From NCBI RefSeq assembly GCF_016809835.1, contig NZ_JAFBIL020000001.1, positions 186,001-250,000 of the forward strand: a stretch of 64,000 nucleotides of DNA, written 5' to 3'. The notes under the pieces were generated by a model. That model saw only the letters and a list, made by a program, of their open reading frames with translations. It did not search any database and was not told the origin of the DNA. This DNA comes from Massilia soli (GTDB lineage: Bacteria; Pseudomonadota; Gammaproteobacteria; Burkholderiales; Burkholderiaceae_D). The translations under genes and the position numbers were made by a program. Shown here in pieces: positions 19,071-27,314 of the stretch. Within the stretch, counting starts at the first letter, position 1. Each line of letters starts with the position of its first letter.

Positions 19071-19093
19071 CACCTTTAGAGAGGGCTGAGATC

Positions 19094-19552
19094 ATGGAAT
19101 ATGAAGCGAAGCAGCCTGTGAACCTGCCGATCGTCGACTACCTGAGATTGGAATTTCATTTAATGGAAACCCGTCCGAACATTCGGCCCGATGCCTTCGT
19201 GGCAGACCTTGTGCAGCGCTGGCTGATGATTGATACCGAGCGGCTCGCACTGCGCAAGAATGGCCGGCCAATGCGCGGCTTTCAATGGAAGAATCTCTTC
19301 CTCCCCGACGGAACGAAGCTGCGCACGACCTACTGCGACGCAACCGAATTCGCACAGGTGATGGGTGACCGGATCGTTTCTGACAATGGTGCGCGCCTGA
19401 CTCCGTCGCAGTTCGCCAACCTTTACGCGAAGGGCCGCAACGCATGGCGCTTTGTGTGGCTCCGTTTTCCGGGCGACGAAAACTGGCGCCGCGCCGCCGA
19501 TTGCAGGGCGCGCGCTGAAAGTCAGCGACAACAGACTTGCGAGGAACCCTGA
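19094..19552 (+). CDS. Hypothetical protein in the hprK-rapZ gap
   Basis: A 152-residue soluble protein of no family I recognise. It has no signal peptide or membrane segment and is rich in Arg and aromatic residues. Visible blocks are VNLPIVDYLRLEFHLMETRP, GFQWKNLFLPDGTKLR and AKGRNAWRFVWLRFPGDENW. The Lys/Arg-Trp-rich C-terminal part could bind nucleic acid, but that is speculation. An AGAGAGGG lies about eight bases before the ATG. The gene, with its AT-richer upstream region, sits between hprK and rapZ, which are usually neighbours, so it was probably acquired. Confidence 0.65.
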   Translation: MEYEAKQPVNLPIVDYLRLEFHLMETRPNIRPDAFVADLVQRWLMIDTERLALRKNGRPMRGFQWKNLFLPDGTKLRTTYCDATEFAQVMGDRIVSDNGARLTPSQFANLYAKGRNAWRFVWLRFPGDENWRRAADCRARAESQRQQTCEEP

Positions 19553-19672
19553 CATCGCCTGCAGCGTGGTGGCAGGCCTGAAGCCATATTGCTTGGGTAG
19601 CAGGAACGCGGGCCAGAACTTCCTGGCTGCCGATGGAGTCGAACCGGCATACACCTCAACCCGGAGGCTGCC

Positions 19673-20209
19673 ATGCACACCATTCGACACGTCTCCGCGG
19701 CACTGGTAGGGCTGGGCTTGTGCGCCAGCGCCCTCGCCCAGGCAATCTCCGAAGAAACACCCCCGTCGACCTGCGGCAACCGGCTGGTTGCCGGCATCAC
19801 CTGCACCGGCCGCTACTGCGACAACATCGAAGCGATATGCGGCGTGGGTAGGCGCGACCTGTACGACATCCGCTGGTCGGCATTCGTCTCCGAAGAAGGC
19901 GACGCGGTCGCCCAATGCACCGTTCCCAACCCCTTCGAGCGCGGTGACTGGCCCGCAGGCGAACCAGCCTTCATCAGCGGGTTCTCCTGCAAGGGGCGGT
20001 ACTGCGACAATATCGCGCTGGAATGCGTGGCCCTCAAGGACGCCTTCCCCGCAACCTTTGGCGGACCGAGCTGTCAATGGACTAGCTGGGTATCCGAGGA
20101 AACACCAACCCTGCGATTTCCGCCCGGCTTCGGCGCGATCAGCATGGCATGCCGTGGTAAATACTGCGACGACAAACGCTTCCTGGTCTGCCCGCTGATG
20201 CAACGATAA
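19673..20209 (+). CDS. Secreted Cys-rich protein with three CxGRYCD repeats
   Basis: A 178-residue exported protein. The signal peptide is about residues 1-22 (LVGLGLCASALA). The mature part shows three degenerate repeats built as Ser-Glu-Glu, then CxG(R/K)YCD(N/D), then a further Cys: GITCTGRYCDNIEAIC (41-56), GFSCKGRYCDNIALEC (103-118) and SMACRGKYCDDKRFLVC (157-173). The linking segments RWSAFVSEE and TSWVSEE also match each other. The paired cysteines suggest a disulfide-stabilised repeat fold. No function can be assigned. A GGAGG five bases before the ATG supports the start. Confidence 0.75.
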   Translation: MHTIRHVSAALVGLGLCASALAQAISEETPPSTCGNRLVAGITCTGRYCDNIEAICGVGRRDLYDIRWSAFVSEEGDAVAQCTVPNPFERGDWPAGEPAFISGFSCKGRYCDNIALECVALKDAFPATFGGPSCQWTSWVSEETPTLRFPPGFGAISMACRGKYCDDKRFLVCPLMQR

Positions 20210-20280
20210 TGTCTGCTGAATCTGCCATGCCCGCTGGCAATCGCTGAGCGAAACCGATGCCGTTGCGGTATCATCGGGGC

Positions 20281-21144
20281 ATGCGAATCGTACTCATCAC
20301 AGGAATTTCCGGCTCCGGCAAATCGGTAGCCCTCAATGTTCTTGAAGACGCCGGCTACTACTGCGTGGACAACCTGCCTCCGGCTCTGTTGCCCAGCCTG
20401 GTCAAGGCGCTGGTTGCCGACGGTACCGACAAACTCGCTGTCGCCGTTGACGCGCGCAGCGCGCAGTCGCTGGTCGAGCTGCCGGCCAATGTGCGCCAGT
20501 TGAAAGACGACGGCCACGATGTCAAACCGATGTTCCTCACTGCGAACACGCATTCGCTGGTGGCGCGTTTCTCCGAAACCCGTCGCAGCCACCCTCTTTC
20601 GCACCAGTTGCGCCCGGACGAAAATCCGGCATCGCGCCGCACCCTGATCGAATGCATCCTCGAAGAACGCGAACGCCTGTCGGCAATTGAAAACCTCGGA
20701 CACGTGATCGACACGTCCGAGCTGTCAGCCAACAAACTGCGCGCCTGGATCAAGGAACTGGCGGAGATAGAACGCGCTCCGCTGACGCTGTTCTTCGAAT
20801 CGTTCGCCTTCAAGCTTGGCGTGCCGCTCGACGCCGACTTCGTGTTTGACGTGCGCGCGCTGCCGAATCCCTACTACGACCTCGCACTGCGCCCGATGAC
20901 CGGCATGGACGCGCCAGTAATTGCCTTCCTCGACGCGCAGCCAAGCGCGGCGGAGCTGCTGAACGACATCCGTGCGTTTATCGAGAAGTGGCTGCCGTCG
21001 TTCAAGACCGATAACCGCAGCTACCTGACCGTTGCCCTTGGCTGCACGGGCGGCCAGCACCGCTCGGTCTATATGGCAGAACGCCTCGCCGCCTATTTCA
21101 GCCCGACCGAACGCGTGGTGCTCAGGCACCGCGAGCAATCGTAA
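20281..21144 (+). CDS. rapZ: RNase adapter protein RapZ
   Basis: P-loop protein of 287 residues that in Escherichia coli senses glucosamine-6-phosphate and hands small RNAs to RNase E; outside enterics its target is less clear. It has Walker A GISGSGKS (8-15), [12 protein letters not shown], and the conserved C-terminal [17 protein letters not shown]. The ATG at 20281 gives the usual [15 protein letters not shown]; an upstream in-frame ATG is unlikely. It belongs functionally with ptsN and hprK but is separated from them by two unfamiliar genes. It is convergent with the VOC gene with no gap. Confidence 0.95.
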   Translation: MRIVLITGISGSGKSVALNVLEDAGYYCVDNLPPALLPSLVKALVADGTDKLAVAVDARSAQSLVELPANVRQLKDDGHDVKPMFLTANTHSLVARFSETRRSHPLSHQLRPDENPASRRTLIECILEERERLSAIENLGHVIDTSELSANKLRAWIKELAEIERAPLTLFFESFAFKLGVPLDADFVFDVRALPNPYYDLALRPMTGMDAPVIAFLDAQPSAAELLNDIRAFIEKWLPSFKTDNRSYLTVALGCTGGQHRSVYMAERLAAYFSPTERVVLRHREQS

Positions 21145-21573
21145 TCAGAAGGTGACGGTCACCGAAGCGGCGCTGCGCGTCGCTTTGCCGTGATACACCG
21201 CCTCGATATTGTTCCCATCCGGATCAAGCACGAACGCGGCGTAATAGCCCGGATGATAAGCCCGCTCGCCTGGCGCGCCATTGTCCTTGCCGCCATTTTC
21301 CAGCGCCGCCCTGTAGAACGCCTCCACCATCTTTTCGTCTTGCGCCTGGAACGCCAGGTGATGGCGACCGGTCAGCGAGCCCTGTGCCGCCTCGCTGCCG
21401 GCAGTGGACACGAACAATTCATCGGCCCAGAAGTAGTCGTCGGCCTCGCCGCCGATCGGCACCTGAAGCACGCTGAAAATCGCGCCATAAAATTTGCGCG
21501 ACACATCGATATCGCGCACCACCAGCTGTATGTGATCGATCAGCCGGCCGCGGTGAATTTCGCTTGCCTCCAT
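21145..21573 (-). CDS. VOC (glyoxalase/bleomycin-resistance fold) family protein
   Basis: A 142-residue vicinal-oxygen-chelate protein: IDHIQLVVRDIDVSRKFYGAIF, GRHHLAFQAQDEKMVEAFYRAAL, and the ending YAAFVLDPDGNNIEAVYHG. Metal ligands in the expected places are His of IDHIQ, His of RHHLAF and Glu of NIEAVYH. The substrate is unknown. The ATG at 21573 has a strong GGAGGA five to seven bases upstream, so the longer in-frame reading is not used. It abuts rapZ tail to tail. Confidence 0.88.
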   Translation of the reverse strand: MEASEIHRGRLIDHIQLVVRDIDVSRKFYGAIFSVLQVPIGGEADDYFWADELFVSTAGSEAAQGSLTGRHHLAFQAQDEKMVEAFYRAALENGGKDNGAPGERAYHPGYYAAFVLDPDGNNIEAVYHGKATRSAASVTVTF

Positions 21574-21676
21574 GCTGTCCTCCTGAAGAGAAAAACCGGG
21601 AACCTTAACCGTGCCGCGCCCCGCGTCGCTTGGTCGCGCTCCTGTTATGACATGCCGAAAAACCGCGAACCCATCA

Positions 21677-22759
21677 TTACAGATGCCGCAGCGGATGCGC
21701 CCTGTCCGGCCACACCGGCGCAAAAAATTTCTCCACCATCTCTTGCGTCACGTCTTCCAGCCCAGCCGGATTCCACTTCGGTGCATTGTCCTTGTCGATC
21801 ACCAGCGCCCTCACACCCTCCAGCACTTCGCCATGCTCGAAATTATGCCGCACCACGGTGCGCTCCATGCGCAGGCAGTCCGCCACATCCAGCGCCGCGC
21901 CGCGCACCAGCAATGCATGCGTCACGCACATCATCAGCGGCGAGCGCTGGCGCATCGCGCCCAGCGCCTTCTGGAAGAACGCGCCATCATCCTGTTCCAG
22001 CGACGCCATCACCGCCGCCACCGAGCCTGCGCCAAAATGCTTGTCGATCCCCGCGCGCTGCGCTTCCAGCGTGCTTGCGCCGGCCTGCCCTGCAAACTGT
22101 GCAGCGAACCCCTCGATCGCCGCGCGCAGTTCGCTACCCGGCGTCGCCTCGATCAGCGCCTTCAACGCCGCCATTTGCGCCTGCGGTACAAACAGATCCG
22201 CCAGCCCGACGTACAAGGCATCGGCCGCTCCAACTGTGAGTCCGGTCAGTCCCAGGTAGTTCCCCAGCTGCCCTGGCGCGTGCGACAAAAAGTGCGAGCC
22301 GCCGACATCCGGGAACAGGCCAATATTCACTTCGGGCATGGCCATCTTGGTGCCTTCGGTAACGATGCGGATGCCGCTGTCAGGCCCGCCTTGCGCGATG
22401 CCCATGCCGCCGCCCATCACCACGCCTTCCATCAACGACACATACGGCTTCGGGTAATAATGAATCAGGTGGTTAAGCGCGTATTCCTCGGTGAAGAAGT
22501 CTTCCAGCAGCGCGCTGCCGCCCATCGGAGTGGCGTGGCCGACTTCATGGAAGAAGCGGATGTCGCCGCCGGCGCACAAGGCTTTCTCGCTGCTGCTGGC
22601 AATCACTACCGCGTCGATCGCGGCGTCGTCGCGCCAGCCTTCAAGCGCCTCAGCCAGGTCGCGCACCATGCCAAGCGACAGGGAGTTCAGCGCCTTCGGG
22701 CGGTCCAGTGTGATGATGCCGGTACGGTTGGCGATGCGGGTTTTGACAAATTCGCTCAT
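21677..22759 (-). CDS. Enoyl-CoA hydratase/isomerase, 3-hydroxyisobutyryl-CoA hydrolase type
   Basis: A crotonase-fold enzyme of 360 residues, the length of 3-hydroxyisobutyryl-CoA hydrolases of valine breakdown rather than the 260 of simple hydratases. Evidence includes ITLDRPKALNSLSLGMV, ALCAGGDIRFFHE, the oxyanion stretch VMGGGMGIAQGG, PEVNIGLFPDVGGSHFLS and the C-terminal helical extension with VRALVIDKDNAPKWNPA, which is typical of that branch. The start MSEFVKTRIANRTG (22759) is favoured over an in-frame ATG at 22801. It lies between hpf and the VOC gene on the same strand. Confidence 0.87.
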   Translation of the reverse strand: MSEFVKTRIANRTGIITLDRPKALNSLSLGMVRDLAEALEGWRDDAAIDAVVIASSSEKALCAGGDIRFFHEVGHATPMGGSALLEDFFTEEYALNHLIHYYPKPYVSLMEGVVMGGGMGIAQGGPDSGIRIVTEGTKMAMPEVNIGLFPDVGGSHFLSHAPGQLGNYLGLTGLTVGAADALYVGLADLFVPQAQMAALKALIEATPGSELRAAIEGFAAQFAGQAGASTLEAQRAGIDKHFGAGSVAAVMASLEQDDGAFFQKALGAMRQRSPLMMCVTHALLVRGAALDVADCLRMERTVVRHNFEHGEVLEGVRALVIDKDNAPKWNPAGLEDVTQEMVEKFFAPVWPDRAHPLRHL

Positions 22760-22818
22760 GACAGTGTGTGTGGGATTGTGAGACCGCCATTTTATCGGCA
22801 AACCGTCCGCGCCAGACG

Positions 22819-22844
22819 CAAAAAAGGCGTCCGCGGACGCCTTT
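22819..22844 (-). terminator. Rho-independent terminator after hpf
   Basis: Minus-strand stem GGCGTC-CGCG-GACGCC, flanked by AAA and TTTTTT, 22 bases past the hpf stop. It separates hpf from the downstream hydratase gene. Confidence 0.85.
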
Positions 22845-22865
22845 CATGAGGGTTGGAAGGGATGC

Positions 22866-23219
22866 TCAGGCCTCGGCCGGCAGTTCCACTTCAGGCATGC
22901 GCTTGATCGCCTCGCGATTGTGGTCCTGGAGTTTATTTTTATATTTCATGACCTGGCGGTCAAGCTTGTCGATCAATGTATCAATCGCTGCGTACAGGTC
23001 GGCCGCCACACTCTCGACGAAGACCGTCTTTCCCGACATATGCAGGTTAATCTCGGCCTTCTGGCGTTTTTCTTTTTCAGTGAGATTGTCGACGGTGAGA
23101 ATGACGGAGATATCGATCACTTGGTCGAAGTGGCGCTTGATGCGCTCGAGCTTCGTTTGAACGTATTCACGGATGGCGGGGGTAACTTCGAGATGATGAC
23201 CACTGATGGTGAGATTCAT
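22866..23219 (-). CDS. hpf: Ribosome hibernation-promoting factor
   Basis: A 117-residue HPF/RaiA-type protein that binds the 30S subunit in stationary phase and promotes inactive ribosome dimers. The family fold is clear: [69 protein letters not shown]. The length fits the short form with a modest tail. GGAG lies six bases before the ATG at 23219; a GTG two codons earlier is possible. In most relatives it directly follows rpoN; here rpoN ends 8.85 kb upstream and the anthranilate-type operon intervenes. Confidence 0.94.
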   Translation of the reverse strand: MNLTISGHHLEVTPAIREYVQTKLERIKRHFDQVIDISVILTVDNLTEKEKRQKAEINLHMSGKTVFVESVAADLYAAIDTLIDKLDRQVMKYKNKLQDHNREAIKRMPEVELPAEA

Positions 23220-23524
23220 ACACACTCCTTTGATGACGTTGCGTCCAATTCTTGCGCAGAATAACTGCGTAGAGGAATCGATAGCTGCAGAGATGCGGAA
23301 GAACGGCGCGGTAGCCTGTTGTGCGATGCAACAACGTTGACTTCCCTTCCTGCATGTCCGGCGGTATTACTGTCGGAAAATATTTTTGAGGGTCGTCTGC
23401 TCCTATGAAGATGCAAAAGAGAATGAGTTGGCGCTGGAAAACAGTGCTCTCATGTGAACTAGTGTATCAGCTATTCCCAGCAAAACAAGAGGCGCAAAGC
23501 AAACGGAACGGGGCCTCTTGAAAC
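23220..23524. other. hpf upstream region
   Basis: A 305-base gap between the RidA stop and the hpf start. It contains the operon terminator (23481-23520), then about 250 bases that must hold the hpf promoter. The only clear element is a short dyad GTTGT-N8-ACAAC on the minus strand near 23323-23340. No convincing -24/-12 or -35/-10 pair and no additional gene was seen. Confidence 0.5.
23481..23520 (-). terminator. Terminator of the anthranilate-type operon
   Basis: On the minus strand, CAAGAGGC pairs with GCCTCTTG across about 18 bases and is followed by TTTTG, four bases after the RidA stop. The loop is longer than usual and the T-run short, so strength is uncertain. Confidence 0.6.
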
Positions 23525-23917
23525 CTACTTGGGGACAACTGCCGTGACTTCAATCTCTACTTTTGCACGGTCTTCCACCAGCCCTGCCACCTGCACGGCG
23601 CTCATGGTCGGATAGTGGCGGCCAATCAGTTCGCGGTAGGCAGCGCCGATCTCCGGATACGCCGCCACGTACTCTTTTTTGTCGAGCACATACCAGGTCA
23701 TGCGCACGATATGCTCCGGCTTCGCGCCGCCTTCGGCCAGCACCGCAACGATGTTCGCCAGCGCCTGGCGCACCTGGCCGGCGAAATCGTCCGTGCGGAA
23801 GACGCCGTCCTTGTCCCAGCCCACCATCCCGCTGACGAACACCATCTGCCCCGATGCTGCGATCCCGTTCGAGTAGCCCTTTGGCCGCGGCCAGCCTTCT
23901 GGTTGGAGAAATTCCAT
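23525..23917 (-). CDS. RidA/YjgF family enamine/imine deaminase
   Basis: A 130-residue RidA-like protein (GYSNGIAASGQMVFVSGMVG, FAGQVRQALANIVAVLAEGGAK, HIVRMTWYVLDKKEYVAA, YPTMSAVQVAGLVEDRAKVEIEVTAVVPK). RidA proteins hydrolyse reactive enamines and imines. Its place as last gene of an operon with a 2-aminobenzoyl-CoA-type monooxygenase suggests that it releases ammonia from an amino-cyclohexenoyl-CoA intermediate; this is inferred from context. It starts 14 bases after the acyl-CoA dehydrogenase stop and ends at a terminator. Confidence 0.9.
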   Translation of the reverse strand: MEFLQPEGWPRPKGYSNGIAASGQMVFVSGMVGWDKDGVFRTDDFAGQVRQALANIVAVLAEGGAKPEHIVRMTWYVLDKKEYVAAYPEIGAAYRELIGRHYPTMSAVQVAGLVEDRAKVEIEVTAVVPK

Positions 23918-23931
23918 GGTCTGCCTTTCGT

Positions 23932-25113
23932 TTATACGGTGTTGTTCCGCTGGTCCGCTTCGGCCAGCAGTTCGCGCGCGATGATCAGTTGCTGCACTTC
24001 GGTCGCGCCCTCGTAGATGCGCAGCGAGCGGATCTCGCGGTACAGCCGCTCGACCGGCTGCTCGCTGACCACGCCCAGGCCGCCGAACATCTGCACGGCG
24101 GCGTCGATCACCTGCTGCGCCGTTTCGGTGGCGGTCAGCTTGGCCATCGCCGCTTCCTTGGTCACCCGCCGTCCCTGGTCGCGCTGCCAGGCGGCGCGGT
24201 AGGTAAGCAGCGCCGCGGCGTCGATGCCGGTCGCCATCTGCGCCAGTTTCGCCTGCGTCAGCTGGAAGTCCGCCAGCGTCTTGCCGAACATCTTGCGCGA
24301 CGTCGCGCGCGCCAGCGCCTCGTCAAGCGCGCGCCGGGCGAAGCCCAGCGCGGCCGCTGCCACCGAAGTGCGGAAGATATCGAGCGTCGCCATCGCCACC
24401 TTGAAGCCCTTGCCTGCCTCGCCCAGGCGCTTCGATACCGGCACCCGGCAATCGGTGAAGCGCAGGCGTGCCAGCGGATGCGGCGCGATCACGTCGATGC
24501 GCTCGGCAATCTCGAAGCCCGGCAAACCGGCATCGACGATAAACGCCGAGATGCCGCGCGCACCGGGCGCCTCGCCGGTGCGCGCGAACACCACGTACAT
24601 GTCGGCGATGCCGCCGTTGGAGATCCATGTCTTCTCGCCATTGAGCACATAGTGCTCGCCATCGCGCACCGCCGCGCACGACATCGCGGCCACGTCGGAA
24701 CCTGCCTCGGGCTCGGACAGCGCAAATGCCGCGATCGCATCGCCGCGCCCGACCCGTGTCAGGTACTCCTGCTTGTTCTCTTCGCTGCCGAACAGCGTGA
24801 TGGCGCCGCTGCCCAGGCCCTGCATCGCAAATGCGAAGTCGGCCAGGCCTGAGTGGCGCGCCAGCGTTTCGCGGATCAGGCAGACCGCGCGCGTGTCGAT
24901 GGCGTCGCTGACGCCGCCGTAGGCGGTCCCGCCGATCGCATGCTTCAGCCAGCCGGCGTCGCCCAGCTGGCGCACCAGCGCGCGGCAAGCCGCATCGACG
25001 TCCTGCCCGTGCTGCTGCGCGATGTGCTGCGCGGCCCAGCCGTCAAGCTGCCGCGCCAGTTCGCCGTGGCGGCCGTCGAAAAACGGCCAGTTCAGGTAAT
25101 CGGTATCAGCCAT
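23932..25113 (-). CDS. Acyl-CoA dehydrogenase family protein
   Basis: FAD-dependent acyl-CoA dehydrogenase of 393 residues: [20 protein letters not shown], the FAD-contacting [57 protein letters not shown] and [19 protein letters not shown]. The substrate is presumably a cyclic or ring-opened acyl-CoA made by the upstream enzymes; sequence alone does not fix it. It lies seven bases downstream of the enoyl-CoA hydratase gene in the tight minus-strand operon. Confidence 0.93.
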   Translation of the reverse strand: MADTDYLNWPFFDGRHGELARQLDGWAAQHIAQQHGQDVDAACRALVRQLGDAGWLKHAIGGTAYGGVSDAIDTRAVCLIRETLARHSGLADFAFAMQGLGSGAITLFGSEENKQEYLTRVGRGDAIAAFALSEPEAGSDVAAMSCAAVRDGEHYVLNGEKTWISNGGIADMYVVFARTGEAPGARGISAFIVDAGLPGFEIAERIDVIAPHPLARLRFTDCRVPVSKRLGEAGKGFKVAMATLDIFRTSVAAAALGFARRALDEALARATSRKMFGKTLADFQLTQAKLAQMATGIDAAALLTYRAAWQRDQGRRVTKEAAMAKLTATETAQQVIDAAVQMFGGLGVVSEQPVERLYREIRSLRIYEGATEVQQLIIARELLAEADQRNNTV

Positions 25114-25120
25114 GGCGCTC

Positions 25121-25975
25121 TCAGTCTCCCTCGAATTGCGGTTTTTCCTTCGCCACGAACGCGTGGTAAGCGCGATGGAAGTCGTTCGTGGCCATGCAGA
25201 TCGCCTGCGCCTGCGCTTCGGCTTCGATGGCCTCGTCGACGCCCATGTTCCATTCCTGCTGCAGCATCTTCTTGGTCATGCCGTGTGCGAAGGTTGGCCC
25301 CGCGGCCAGCGCCCCTGCGAATGCCTGCGCCTCGGCCAGCACGCTTTCCGGCGCGCACACGCGGTTGAAGAATCCCCAGCGTTCCGCCTCCTCGCCGCCC
25401 AGGCTGCGCCCGGTGTAGAGCAGCTCGGCGGCACGGCCCTGGCCGATCACCCGCGGCAGCAGCGCGCAGGCGCCCATGTCGCAGCCGGCCAGGCCGACCC
25501 GGGTGAACAGGAAAGCGGTCTTGCTGCGCGCCGTGCCGTAGCGGATGTCCGAGGCCAGCGCGAGGATTGCGCCAGCGCCGGCGCAGATGCCGTCGATTGC
25601 CGCCACCACTGGCTGCGGGCAGGCGCGCATGGCTTTCACCAGGTCGCCCGTCATGCGCGTGAACGCCAGCAGGCCAGGCATATCGAGTTTGGTCAGCGGC
25701 CCGATAATGTCGTGCACATCGCCGCCGGAACAGAAATTCTCGCCGGCGCCGGTCACCACGATCGCCTTGACGTCGCTGGCATAGGCCAGCGCGCGGAACA
25801 GGTCGCGCAGCTCGGCGTACGAATCGAACGTGAGCGGGTTCTTGCGCTCCGCGCGGTTGAGCGTAAGCGTGGCCACGCCCTGCTCGAGGCTGAACAGGAA
25901 GTGCTGCGGGCGGTAGCCGGCAAAATCGCTGCGGTTGCCCGCCAGCTGGTGCGGTTCGCCTGTGAGGTAGCGCAT
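25121..25975 (-). CDS. Enoyl-CoA hydratase family protein
   Basis: Crotonase-fold protein of 284 residues with an unconserved N-terminus ([20 protein letters not shown]), then [20 protein letters not shown], the oxyanion-hole block [14 protein letters not shown] and [20 protein letters not shown], and the C-terminal [21 protein letters not shown] common in aryl-CoA pathways. It likely hydrates or opens a ring intermediate in the same pathway as the neighbouring monooxygenase. GGAGA lies six bases before the ATG at 25975; a longer in-frame reading overlaps the MarR gene and is rejected. Confidence 0.92.
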   Translation of the reverse strand: MRYLTGEPHQLAGNRSDFAGYRPQHFLFSLEQGVATLTLNRAERKNPLTFDSYAELRDLFRALAYASDVKAIVVTGAGENFCSGGDVHDIIGPLTKLDMPGLLAFTRMTGDLVKAMRACPQPVVAAIDGICAGAGAILALASDIRYGTARSKTAFLFTRVGLAGCDMGACALLPRVIGQGRAAELLYTGRSLGGEEAERWGFFNRVCAPESVLAEAQAFAGALAAGPTFAHGMTKKMLQQEWNMGVDEAIEAEAQAQAICMATNDFHRAYHAFVAKEKPQFEGD

Positions 25976-25983
25976 GGGTTCTC

Positions 25984-26514
25984 CTATTCTTCCGGTTGGT
26001 AGGGGGCGCTCAGGCCCCGCTTCATTGTCGACAGCAGCGCGATCAGCGCCGCCTTGTCCTGTCCATTCAGGCCGTCCATCAGCTCCGTGATCCATCCCTC
26101 GTGCACCGACGCCATGCGGTTGAACGCGCGCCGTCCTGACGGCGTCAGCCTGACGCTGTAGGCGCGCCGATCGTCCGGCACCGCTTCGCGCACCACCAGG
26201 CCTTCCTGTTCCAGCTGGTCGGTAATGCCGGTGACGTTACCGCCGGTGACCATCAGGCGCTTCGACAGCTCGCCCATGCGCAAGCCATCCGGATGGCGGT
26301 CGAGCTGCGCCATCAGGTCGAAGCGCGGCAGCGTGATGCCGAATTCGGCGCGCAGGCGGGTCCTGATCTCCGCCTCGATCAGGGTCGTGCAGGAGAGCAT
26401 CCGCAGCCACAGCTTGAGCGACTGGTGATGGTCGTCGGTCAGCCGGGTTTCCACGTCCAGCACCGCTGGAGCGCTGTTGGCGGTTGCCGCATCGGGTGAG
26501 TGTTTGCTTGCCAT
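25984..26514 (-). CDS. MarR family transcriptional regulator of the operon
   Basis: A 176-residue winged-helix regulator. The MarR core is seen in [41 protein letters not shown], the recognition helix [27 protein letters not shown], and the wing [23 protein letters not shown]. It is encoded inside the operon between the SDR and enoyl-CoA hydratase genes, so it probably controls its own transcript, most simply as a repressor released by an aryl-CoA thioester. The perfect dyad at 29758-29775 is the obvious candidate binding site. Confidence 0.92.
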   Translation of the reverse strand: MASKHSPDAATANSAPAVLDVETRLTDDHHQSLKLWLRMLSCTTLIEAEIRTRLRAEFGITLPRFDLMAQLDRHPDGLRMGELSKRLMVTGGNVTGITDQLEQEGLVVREAVPDDRRAYSVRLTPSGRRAFNRMASVHEGWITELMDGLNGQDKAALIALLSTMKRGLSAPYQPEE

Positions 26515-26524
26515 GGCGCGGTCC

Positions 26525-27313
26525 CTACATCACTTCGCCGCCGGCGACGGCGACCGATTGTCCATTCATCGCGCTGGCGCCCGGCATGCACAGCCAGGCA
26601 ACGGCGTTGGCCACTTCATCCGGCTGCACCAGGCGCTTTTGCGGATTGCCCGCCGCCAGTTCGGCCAGCGCTTCGGCCTCGCTGCGCCCGGTCTTGGCCA
26701 CGATGTTCGCCACCGCGTCGCGCACGATGTCCGTTTCGGTATAGCCCGGGCACACCGCGTTGACGGTCACGCCCTTCGACGCCACCTCCAGCGCCAGCGA
26801 CCGGGTCAGCCCGATCAGGCCATGCTTGGCGGCGCAGTAGGCCGACACATAGCCGTAGCCGGTCAGCCCCGCCGTGCTGGCGACGTTGACGATCCTGCCC
26901 CAGCGCGCCTCCAGCATCGCCGGCAGCGCTTCGCCGATGCAGTGCCAGCTGCCCGTCAGGTTCACCGCCAGCATCTGCTGCCACAGCGCTTCGCTGGTTT
27001 TGAGGAAAGGCGCCGATGCCGCCTGCCCCGCGTTATTCACCAGCACCGCGACCGGCCCGAAGCGCGCCCGCGCCGCGGCAAATGCCTGCGCCACCGAGGC
27101 GCCGCTGGCGACGTCCATCGGCACCCAAGCGATCTCGCCCAGCGCAGACAGCTGCGCTGCCGTGGCGGCCAATGCCGCCTCGCTGCGGCCCGTGATCGTA
27201 ACCCTGGCGCCCCGCTCCAGCAGTACCCGCGCAATCGCTGCGCCGATCCCGCGCCCGCCGCCGGTGACCAAGGCGTGGCGGCCATCGAGCCGATCCGGCA
27301 TCCTGTGGCTCAT
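26525..27313 (-). CDS. SDR family NAD(P)-dependent dehydrogenase
   Basis: A classical short-chain dehydrogenase of 262 residues: cofactor motif TGGGRGIG (about 18-25), NNAG, catalytic Ser (VNVASTAGLTGYG), YxxxK (SAYCAAKHG) and the CPGYTETDIV loop. The last residues (NGQSVAVAGGEVM) fit 3-hydroxyacyl-CoA dehydrogenase-like members found in anthranilate clusters. It begins one base after the stop of the large bifunctional monooxygenase gene, so coupling is very likely. It probably oxidises the hydroxyacyl-CoA made by the hydratase; this is an inference. Confidence 0.92.
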   Translation of the reverse strand: MSHRMPDRLDGRHALVTGGGRGIGAAIARVLLERGARVTITGRSEAALAATAAQLSALGEIAWVPMDVASGASVAQAFAAARARFGPVAVLVNNAGQAASAPFLKTSEALWQQMLAVNLTGSWHCIGEALPAMLEARWGRIVNVASTAGLTGYGYVSAYCAAKHGLIGLTRSLALEVASKGVTVNAVCPGYTETDIVRDAVANIVAKTGRSEAEALAELAAGNPQKRLVQPDEVANAVAWLCMPGASAMNGQSVAVAGGEVM

Positions 27314-27314
27314 C

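Larger units (their letters stand above)
18714..19093. other. Gene-free interval with repeat half and TCTAAAG motifs
   Basis: A 380-base gap after hprK. It starts with a single half of the dispersed repeat (18736-18764), then becomes clearly more AT-rich than its surroundings. It contains an imperfect inverted repeat around AGTCCAATC and GATTCGGACT (about 18913-18947) and four copies of the heptamer TCTAAAG or its complement at 18966, 19028, 19064 and 19074. No gene was recognised. It probably holds the promoter of the next gene. Confidence 0.55.
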
